A stretch of 64,000 nt of DNA from CAVQZC01 sp963718315 (GTDB lineage: Bacteria; Actinomycetota; Thermoleophilia; Gaiellales; JAICJC01). Location: assembly GCA_963718315.1 (NCBI GenBank), contig CAVQZC010000013.1, positions 620,001-684,000 on the forward strand, written 5' to 3'. Below are positions 57,864 through 64,000 of this stretch, piece after piece. Below the pieces are notes generated by a model. That model saw only the letters and a list, made by a program, of their open reading frames with translations. It was not told the DNA's origin and made no database searches. Positions within the stretch are counted from its first letter, which is position 1. The number at the start of each line of letters is the position of its first letter. Both the position numbers and the translations under genes were made by a program.

Positions 57864-59447
57864 CTACACGGAGTCCAGGCCTTCGTTGACGAGACGTCCG
57901 ATCGTCTCGTACTTGGCCCTGTCGTTTGACTTGATCCAGAACGCCCACGCCACACCGCCGACGAACACGATGAGGTCGATGTACAGCAGGTAGTTGACCC
58001 AGCTGACACCGGTGGCGAGGAAGCTCAGGTTCTTGATTGCCAGGTAGACGACGTAGATCTGGGCGACGACCGAGATCACCGGCGCCAGCGTCGTCGTCCA
58101 CCAGTGCGCGTCTTCCTTATGGCTCGTCCGGAAGTAGACGATGATCGCGATCGACACCAGCGCCTGGATGCAGAGGATCAGACCACGCCCATGATCGCCA
58201 TCAGGCCGTAGTTCAGGTAGGTAGGCGTTGGTGCCGGCGTTGTGCAGTCGACCGTCGCCGAACTGCCGAAGGCGAGCACGATGCACGCCGTGATCACGGT
58301 CTGGGTGATCGACGCCACGTGTGGCGAGTGGTACTTGGGATGGGTGCGCCCGAGCTGGGATGCGGAGCACCCGCTCACGCCCGAGCGAGTACATGTAGCG
58401 AGCCGTCGTCTGGTGGAACGCCATGCCGCACGCGAACGATCCGGTCAGGATCAGGTAGCTCATCAGGTCGGAGATGAACTGGTTCCCGAACTGCGCCGCG
58501 GGGGTCAGGAAGTAGGTGTAGTAGTTGTTCTGGGCCTGGAACGCGGCGGTAGCCTCGCTGCCCCTACGCGGAGATCGATGCCCAGGACGTGATGGTGTAG
58601 AAGATGCCAAGGCCGATGACCGAGATGTACATGGCCCGCGGCACGATCTTCTTGGGGTTCTTCGACTCCTCGCCGTAGTTCGGCGCCATCTCGAAGCCGA
58701 CCCACGACCAGAACGCGAAGAACACCCCGATCCCGGCCACGCCGGCCGCAACAGCTGTACCCCGTGACCGCTCGCGGGCAGGCTGTGGAACGCCTTCAGC
58801 GGGTTCAGTGCCTTCGCCTGCACGTTGCTGTCGCTGCAGAAGAACACGGAACCGTCGAAGATCAGCAGGATCAGCATCTCGGTCACCAGCGCTGCACCGA
58901 GCACCTGGGCCGAGAGGTGGATGTCGAAGTACGAGAGGATCGAGATCAGAGCGACCATGAACAACGCCGGGATCACCACGAGATGTGGTACCCGTACTGC
59001 GTCAGCTTGCGGTCGCGAAGAACGCGAAGCCGCCGCACAACGACACCTCGAACACGGAGTACGCCGCGTCGATCGCGAGTCCCGTGCCGCGATTCCGAGC
59101 TCACGGCCGAGGCCGTGACTGATGAAGCTGTAGAAGCCACCCGACAGCCGTCACCTTGCGGGCCATCGCGACGTAGCCGACGCTGAGAAGATCGTCAGGA
59201 CGATCGTCGCGACCATGAAGCCGGCCGGCGTGTACGAGCCCGTTGCCGTAAGCCCACCGACATCGGGGTGTTCAGCAGCATGGCCGTGATCGGAGCCGAT
59301 CCCGTCACGGTCAGGAACAGCACGCCGACGAGGCCGACCGCACCCCCGTGCAGGTGGTGCACGTCGTCGCGCGAACTGACGTCGACACTCTCGACGCCGG
59401 GATCATGCCCTGGTGGTGCTGTGCATACCCCCCTCTTCAGTACTCAC
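57864..59447 (-). pseudogene. APC-family permease with many frameshifts
   Basis: Start GTG at 59447 after AAGGAGGGCGTCG, then MSTEEGGMHSTTR. Piecing the frames together gives a roughly 510-residue permease: GAVGLVGVLFLTVTGSAPIT, YTPAGFMVATIVLTIF, VGGFYSFISHGLGREL-like text, IPALFMVALISILSYFDIHL, FAFWSWVGFEMAPNYGEESK, QTTARYMYSLGRERV, HPKYHSPHVASITQTVITAC and the intact end SWVNYLLYIDLIVFVGGVAW. I count at least eight one-base shifts, six or more before 58980. Protein-level conservation in every piece suggests very recent decay or sequence error. Third gene of an operon with the amidase at 60006. Confidence 0.8.
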
Positions 59448-59502
59448 CGACGCCCTCCTTCGGGTTGACGCACCGGAGCCATCGCCGGCATCCGGCAAGT
59501 TG

Positions 59503-60009
59503 TCAGACAGCTGAGTGGGCCGTTTGTACCATTTGCGTCGGCTGAGGGCAAGTGTCCGGGAGGGTCAGATCACCGAAATCGGCTCCCGATCGCCCACCTT
59601 CTGCTCGCCCAGCACCTCCACCAGCATCTGGGAGACCACCGGTCCGCCAGCGTGGCCGATCGAGGTCGGGCGGGCCGAGCCTGCGGCCGCTGCGCGCGTA
59701 CTGGGCACGGGCCAGACGGTCGAAGGCCGCGATCACGTCGATCACCTGGTGGTAGTGCTCCCTGCCGGCGACGCCGCTGACCCAGGCGCGGGCCTTGCCG
59801 TCGTCCTCGAACACGCCCTCGGCCACGCCCTGCCAGTAGGACTGCTGGAACAGGCAGCCGGCGTCGCCCTTGCTCGTCCAGCAGCCGGCGGCCAGCTCGT
59901 GCTCGCCGGTCTCGATGCCGCGGAGCGACAGCTGCAGCAGCCGCCGCCCTCCGTCCGTCGCCGCCAGTCGCCTCAGCGAATCTCGCAGCTCGCGCTCTTC
60001 CCGTGTCAT
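59503..60009 (-). CDS. small hypothetical protein of the amidase operon, probably frameshifted at its end
   Basis: Start ATG at 60009 overlaps the amidase stop (ATGA). TREERELRDSLRRLAATDGG, GCWTSKGDAGCLFQQSYWQG and AGREHYHQVIDVIAAFDRLA look like a real soluble helical protein of unknown family. From about 59640 on, this frame becomes low-quality Gly/Arg-rich text, whereas the next frame reads GHAGGPVVSQMLVEVLGEQK and ends VGDREPISVI with TGA at 59565. So a one-base indel near 59650 likely exists and the natural stop is probably at 59565. Confidence 0.55.
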   Translation of the reverse strand: MTREERELRDSLRRLAATDGGRRLLQLSLRGIETGEHELAAGCWTSKGDAGCLFQQSYWQGVAEGVFEDDGKARAWVSGVAGREHYHQVIDVIAAFDRLARAQYARSGRRLGPPDLDRPRWRTGGLPDAGGGAGRAEGGRSGADFGDLTLPDTCPQPTQMVQTAHSAV

Positions 60010-60956
60010 CTTGCCTCCTCGGTGAACACTGCATCTGGCATGAAGCAGCCGACGATCCAGCTGGGTGCGTCGACCACCTCCGTGATCTTCAGGTCCCCTG
60101 CCAGCGAGCAGAGGATGTACGCGTCCTCCCGGGACAGCCCGCGCTCGCGTCCCAGGTGGTCGATCATCGCGCGCACCGCCGAGCGGGCGGCCTCCATCAG
60201 GTCGGGCTCGACGCCCGTCGTTGCGAACCAGCCACCGCCGTCGACGCGCCGGGTCAGAGAGCCGGCAGGCCGCCGGAAGGCCGGCGTGGTGATGCCCATG
60301 CCGCGCACCACCGAGACGCGGATGGTCGTACGCATCGTGCACTCGAGCCCGGAGACGCAGACCTCGCCGTCACCCTGGGCGGCATGCGCGTCGCCCAGCG
60401 ACAGCAGCCCGCCCGCGACGCCGACCGGGAGGTAGAGCGTCGAACCGGCGATGGTGTGGCGAAAGTCGATGTTCCCCCCGCCCGGATGCGGCGGCGGGAT
60501 CGGGACGTCTCGCATCCCCGCTCCCGGCACCCCGGTCGTGCCGCAGAACGGCTCGATCGGGATCTCGACGCCGGGCTTGAGCTGGGTGGTCGGCCCCGTG
60601 GTCAGGTCAAACAGCTTCAGGTAGGGCTGGTCGAACTCGCCCTCCGGCAGCAGCCCGAAGCCCGGCAGGATGAACGCCCATCCCCACTCGGGCAGCTCGA
60701 ACTCGAGGAACTCGACGGCGAGCGCGTCGCCCGGCTGGGCACCGTCGACGTGGATCGGCCCGGCCAGCGGGTAGATCATCTCGAAGTCGAGCCCGAGCAG
60801 GTCGTCCGACGTCGAGCTCGGGGTGATCTGACCGCCGGCGAAGTCGTCGGTCTCGACCGTGATGGTGTCCCCAGGGCGCACCGACAGGACGGGCTCGAGC
60901 CCGGCATCCCAGCGCCTGTGGGTGGGCGCCGAGCGCTCGATCAGGTGATCGGCCAT
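60006..60956 (-). CDS. acetamidase/formamidase family protein, intact
   Basis: 316 residues. RWDAGLEPVLSVRPGDTITV, VDGAQPGDALAVEFLEFELP, GWAFILPGFGLL, LPVGVAGGLLSLGDAHAAQGDGEVC, GVEPDLMEAARSAVRAMIDH and the end VDAPSWIVGCFMPDAVF follow the FmdA/AmdA family (Zn-type amidase) throughout, so this copy is complete, unlike the one at 35963. Hydrolyses formamide, acetamide or related short amides to acid and ammonia. The start at 60956 is the first ATG at the family N-terminus. First gene of an operon with the small protein and a permease. Confidence 0.9.
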   Translation of the reverse strand: MADHLIERSAPTHRRWDAGLEPVLSVRPGDTITVETDDFAGGQITPSSTSDDLLGLDFEMIYPLAGPIHVDGAQPGDALAVEFLEFELPEWGWAFILPGFGLLPEGEFDQPYLKLFDLTTGPTTQLKPGVEIPIEPFCGTTGVPGAGMRDVPIPPPHPGGGNIDFRHTIAGSTLYLPVGVAGGLLSLGDAHAAQGDGEVCVSGLECTMRTTIRVSVVRGMGITTPAFRRPAGSLTRRVDGGGWFATTGVEPDLMEAARSAVRAMIDHLGRERGLSREDAYILCSLAGDLKITEVVDAPSWIVGCFMPDAVFTEEAR

Positions 60957-61003
60957 GGCGACCGGCAGTATCGCATGCCACGAAAGTCGCGACGTGAGCG
61001 GGA

Positions 61004-61483
61004 CTACGCCCCGCGCAGATCCCGCACCATCAGCTCGGCCTGGTTCGTCTCGTCCCACCACCCGATCGGCCGCCACAGCGGATCGAAGCCGTGCTGACGG
61101 TAGAACCGCCGCGTCGTCTGGTACCCGTCAGGCGGCGGATCCGGCTCCGACTGCTCGGCCAGCGTCGTCACGACGAGGTATCGGGTGGTGGTGGGAAGCC
61201 CGGCGATCAGCGCATCGACCAGAACGCCGCCGATGCCCTGTCGCCGGTGTCCCGCCTCAACCGCCAGCCAGGTGATCTCCGCCGCCAACCCCTCGGGAAT
61301 CGTCCAGGTGATGAACCCGACGACTGCGCCGTCGTCCGTCGTGGCAACGAGTCCCGGCTGCGTACGGACTGCCTCGGCGCACGCTTCCCGGCCCCCCTCG
61401 TCGCCGAAGTGATACGGCAGCGAGGCGACGACGGCGTCGCACGCCTCGGCATCGGCCTCGCCCAGCCTCCGGATCTCGACCAC
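61004..61483 (-). CDS. GNAT-family N-acetyltransferase
   Basis: 159 residues, GTG start. IRRLGEADAEACDAVVASLP, ITWLAVEAGHRRQGIGGVLV with the acetyl-CoA-binding R-x-x-G-x-G loop, and TTRRFYRQHGFDPLWRPIGW at the C-terminus. Complete GNAT fold, acceptor unknown. Stands 47 bases upstream of the amidase operon on the same strand and could be its first gene. Divergent from the secreted-protein gene. Confidence 0.88.
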   Translation of the reverse strand: MVEIRRLGEADAEACDAVVASLPYHFGDEGGREACAEAVRTQPGLVATTDDGAVVGFITWTIPEGLAAEITWLAVEAGHRRQGIGGVLVDALIAGLPTTTRYLVVTTLAEQSEPDPPPDGYQTTRRFYRQHGFDPLWRPIGWWDETNQAELMVRDLRGA

Positions 61484-61573
61484 GCAACCAGCCTACCGTG
61501 GCCATTCCCTACCGCCCGGACGGACGCCGCGCTGTATCTTCGGTGCGCGGGGTCATCGAAACGAAGGGGTCAC

Positions 61574-62367
61574 ATGTCTCATCTACGTCGTCTGCTGCCG
61601 TCGCGCGCCATGGCGGTCGCGTTGCTCGCCGTCTTCCTGGCGTTCGGCGGCCGGTCTGCCTACGCGGCAGCCAATAGCTTCCTGCTCAACACCACCAACA
61701 CCAGCACCGCCCAGACAACGCTCAACGGATCTGCCGTGGTGGGACCGGCGCTCCAGGTCACGAACACCAACTCTCAGAAGGACTCGACCGGGCTCGCGCT
61801 CAACGTGGCGTCTGGCCACGCCCCGTTTACCGTCAACTCCACCACCAAGGTCGCGAAGCTGAACGCGGACAAGCTCGACGGCATCGACTCCAAGGGCTTC
61901 GTTCAGGGCTCGGAGCACGCCCTGGCAAACCGCGTGCTGCTGACCGTTCCGATGACGACCGAACACCGCCGCACGGTCCTGACCGTCCCCGGCTTCGGGA
62001 CGCTGACCGTGAACTGCAGCGACCTCAGCATCGGCGCGAACGAGAACTGATTTGAGCTTCAACAACACGTCCGGACAGCCGCTCGACGTCGACCGCATCG
62101 AGTCGTATTTCGTGGAGCCTGACTTCTCACCGCCGAACGGAGTGGTCGAGGGTCTGACGGAGCAGGTGTCGCCAACGGCGCAGCCGACGCCACCAACTTC
62201 AGCACCGTGACGAACTCAGGCGAGACCGCGTTCTCCCACGTCCAGTACCAGGTCGGCACCGGCACCGGGGCGAGCAGCGCGGCTGACAACGATCATCGCG
62301 ACAGCCACAATGTCCTACGGGTCAGCTACCTGTGTCGCGCTCCGCGCAGGCGATCACGATGCCGTAA
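61574..62367 (+). pseudogene. exported protein with LNADKLDGIDS motif, several frameshifts
   Basis: ATG follows AAGGGGTCAC. Signal peptide (AMAVALLAVFLAFGGRSAYA), then NTTNTSTAQTTLNGSAVVGP, VTNTNSQKDSTGLALNV and KLNADKLDGIDSKGFVQGSE, a motif set seen in exported actinobacterial proteins with beta-helix-like repeats. The open frame ends at TGA 62048-62050 after GANEN, but the sequence goes on in other frames: FNNTSGQPLDVDRIESYFVE, then GADATNFSTVTNSGETAFSH, then TIIATATMSYGSATCVALRA and ITMP before TAA at 62365. At least three indels lie between 62045 and 62365. Confidence 0.7.
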
Positions 62368-62372
62368 CCGGA

Positions 62373-63173
62373 TCAGGCCAAACCGACGACCTCGACCGCG
62401 CTGCCCAGCGAGACGTGGTCGCGGCTGCGGACACGGACCGAGATACGAACACGATCGGCGCGGAAGAGGTCGTTGGAGCGCTCGAAGGGCGTGCCGTCGG
62501 CGCCCCACGCGGTGCGCGCGATCGAGACCAGCGGGGAGCCAGCTCGCACCTCGAGCACGCGCGCCTCGGCCGCCGTTGCACCGACCACCTCGATCCACTC
62601 CTCCGCCTCGCCGGCCTTCTGCCCGTACTCGGACTCCAGCAGCTCGTAGAGCGACCCCGACAGCGAGTGATCGAGCAGCCCGGGGAACCGGGCTGCGGGG
62701 AAACGGGCGCGCTCCAGCGAGATCGGCCGCTCGTCGGCCAGGCGGACGCGCAGCAGCTCCAGCACGAGCTCACCCTCATCGAGGCCGAGCGCCTCGGCGG
62801 TCTCGGCGTCGGCGCCCAGTGTCGCCGTGGACAACACCCGCGCCCCCGACTGGAAGCCCTGCCGGCGCAGGTAGGCGGGGAGGCCCGTGAGACTCGTCAG
62901 GTCGCGCTCGACGCGCCGCTCCGAGACGAAGATCCCACCGCTCCGGCCGCGCACCCGGCGCACGGCGCCCGCCGTCTCCAGCGAGTCGAGGGCGGCGCGT
63001 AGCGTCGAGCGGCTGACCCCGTAGCGGACGGCCAGCTCGCGCTCTGCGCCCAGCCGCTCTCCAGGCGCGGGTTTGCCATCCGCGATCTCGGCCAGCAGCC
63101 GGTCGCGCAGCGCCGCGGCAGCCGGCCCGAGGGTGGCCAGGCCGGTCGGAAGGCCGGGCACCGGATCGGTCAC
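62373..63173 (-). CDS. GntR-family (UTRA) transcriptional regulator
   Basis: 266 residues. Winged helix AALRDRLLAEIADGKPAPGE, RLGAERELAVRYGVSRSTLR, AALDSLETAGAVRR; UTRA domain about 95-266 with VLELLRVRLADERPISLERA and SIARTAWGADGTPFERSNDL, typical of effector-sensing HutC-like repressors. It lies downstream of the SDR gene, with three hairpins between, and may control that or an unseen operon. Its 3' end is 5 bases from the convergent damaged exported-protein gene. Confidence 0.87.
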   Translation of the reverse strand: MTDPVPGLPTGLATLGPAAAALRDRLLAEIADGKPAPGERLGAERELAVRYGVSRSTLRAALDSLETAGAVRRVRGRSGGIFVSERRVERDLTSLTGLPAYLRRQGFQSGARVLSTATLGADAETAEALGLDEGELVLELLRVRLADERPISLERARFPAARFPGLLDHSLSGSLYELLESEYGQKAGEAEEWIEVVGATAAEARVLEVRAGSPLVSIARTAWGADGTPFERSNDLFRADRVRISVRVRSRDHVSLGSAVEVVGLA

Positions 63174-63218
63174 CTAGATCGTTGCCTCCGCAGGGGCGTG
63201 ATGACTGGGCGAGCGCGA

Positions 63219-63350
63219 ACCCCAGCCTGGGGCTGGCCGCTGGGAGCGTGCGTGCTGTAGCACGTGCGCTCCCGTGGACACACCCAGGCGACGGTTCGCG
63301 CCGCAGCGCGCCGGCCAGTGGCGGGCTGAGCCCGCCACCGCCGGCACGCG
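63219..63350. terminator. hairpin-rich intergenic region between SDR and GntR genes
   Basis: Three stems: CCAGCC/GGCTGG around 63222-63236; a 15-bp stem with two G-U pairs at 63242-63256/63259-63273; and GTGGCGGGC-TGA-GCCCGCCAC at 63318-63338, which extends as an imperfect stem to about 63307-63350. The last is the likely terminator of the leftward SDR gene; the role of the other two is unclear. Confidence 0.5.
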
Positions 63351-63383
63351 GCCAGTCGCGCGCCGATGTGGAGGCACCGATCA

Positions 63384-64000
63384 TTACATTGCCTGCAGAG
63401 CCGCCAGCGACTCCGGCAGCGTCTGTCCGCCGTCCACCACGATCGTCTGGCCGGTGATGTACGCCGCCTCCTCGGTCGCCAGGAACAGCGCGGCCGCGCC
63501 GATCTCCTCGACCAGGCCCAGCCGGCCAAGCGGGATCGACGCCGCCATCTGCGCCGAGTACCCCTCGCCGAGCTCGTCCAGGCCCTCGGACACCACGTTG
63601 CCGGGCAGGACAGCGTTGACCGTGATCTTCTTCGGCGCCAGCTCGATGCAGGCGGTGCGCACGAACCCGAGCTGCGCCGCCTTGGTTGCTCCGTAGTGCG
63701 ACCACCCGGGGAACCCGGTCAGCGGCCCGGTGATCGAGCTGGTCAGGATCACGCGACCGCGCCCGGACCGCTCCAGGTAGGGCACGCAGGCCTGCACCGT
63801 CAGCATCGACCCCTTGACGTTGGTTGCGAAGATGGCGTCGATGTCCTCCTCGGTCATGTCCACCAGCTTGGTGTCCGGAAAGATGCCGGCGTTGGCGCAG
63901 ACCACGTCGATGCCGCCGTACCACTCGACCACGGTCTCGGCGACCCGCCTGCAGTCTTCGGCGCGGGCAACGTCGCCCGGGCAGAACGCGACCTGGCCGC
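63384..64000 (-). CDS. SDR-family oxidoreductase, 5' end outside window
   Basis: At least 205 residues; the frame is open to the window edge and reads FCPGDVARAEDCRR before VEWYGGIDVV. Short-chain dehydrogenase core: CANAGIF (NAG motif), ILTSSITGPLTGFPGWSHYGATKA with Ser, Tyr and Lys of the catalytic set, NAVLPGNVVSEGL and the C-terminal YITGQTIVVDGGQTLPE. Oxidises or reduces an alcohol with NAD(P)H; substrate unknown. Start codon and the glycine-rich cofactor loop are beyond position 64000. Confidence 0.92.
   Translation of the reverse strand, partial: GQVAFCPGDVARAEDCRRVAETVVEWYGGIDVVCANAGIFPDTKLVDMTEEDIDAIFATNVKGSMLTVQACVPYLERSGRGRVILTSSITGPLTGFPGWSHYGATKAAQLGFVRTACIELAPKKITVNAVLPGNVVSEGLDELGEGYSAQMAASIPLGRLGLVEEIGAAALFLATEEAAYITGQTIVVDGGQTLPESLAALQAM

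Overview
The window is GC-rich DNA with dense, short-spaced genes, many GTG starts and many four-base start/stop overlaps. Gene content (SigB/SigF-type sigma factors with RsbW-like kinases and STAS antagonists, DUF1918, DUF6458, DUF6328, an LPFTG surface peptide, an SPFH/ribbon-helix-helix pair, an ANTAR protein, CSLREX beta-helix proteins, two C45 Ntn-hydrolases) points to a soil-type actinobacterium, probably of the Thermoleophilia lineage. That placement is an inference from gene content. No rRNA, tRNA, CRISPR array, transposase or phage gene was seen, and no gene-free stretch exceeds about 300 bases.

Region by region. 1-5 kb: an overlapping catabolic operon (acyl-CoA dehydrogenase, HDAC-like deacetylase, C45 hydrolase) convergent with a family-5 ABC solute-binding lipoprotein. 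5-9 kb: small stress-type proteins (dimeric alpha/beta-barrel proteins, DUF1918, small membrane proteins, an LPFTG peptide, an ANTAR protein, a PRC-barrel-like protein); two of these genes carry nearly superimposable structured 5' leaders. 9-14.4 kb: FUSC transporter, DUF1932 dehydrogenase, SPFH/RHH pair and MscS channel. 14.4-20.5 kb: a partner-switching stress-response cluster built from two tandem copies of one module (sigma factor, half-size RsbW-like protein, divergent full-size RsbW-like protein), then a third ATP-binding protein, two STAS antagonists and a 225-bp element with perfect 18-bp terminal inverted repeats. Four candidate SigB-type promoters (GTTN, 15-17 nt, GGGTAS) were found, three in or beside this cluster.

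20.5-27.7 kb: a second catabolic cluster (thiol-dioxygenase-like cupin and AstE-type hydrolase, divergent from SnoaL, GcvT/DmdA-like and C45 genes) with a 14-bp perfect palindrome in the divergent gap and a large ATP-binding LuxR regulator. 28-35.5 kb: cupin, STAS, SigG-type ECF sigma, VOC protein and a 1579-residue secreted beta-helix protein. 36-42.5 kb: frameshifted acetamidase and permease, a membrane diguanylate cyclase, a frameshifted secreted protein and an MFS transporter. 43-48.7 kb: glycine-rich surface protein, serine-repeat membrane protein, CocE-type hydrolase, UBP zinc finger and universal stress protein. 48.7-57.8 kb: xfp-ackA beside an FGGY kinase, a GntR regulator, two zinc dehydrogenases and a TIM-barrel protein; together they suggest polyol or pentose conversion to xylulose 5-phosphate, then acetyl phosphate, then acetate plus ATP. 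57.8-64 kb: a second acetamidase/permease operon with a heavily frameshifted permease, GNAT, a frameshifted secreted protein, a GntR regulator and an SDR cut by the window edge.

The least explained items are the paired leader RNAs at 6.7 and 8.6 kb, the duplicated sigma/half-RsbW/RsbW module, the inverted-repeat element at 17.76-17.98 kb, and the clustering of indels in two amidase/permease loci and two secreted-protein genes while all neighbouring long genes stay intact.
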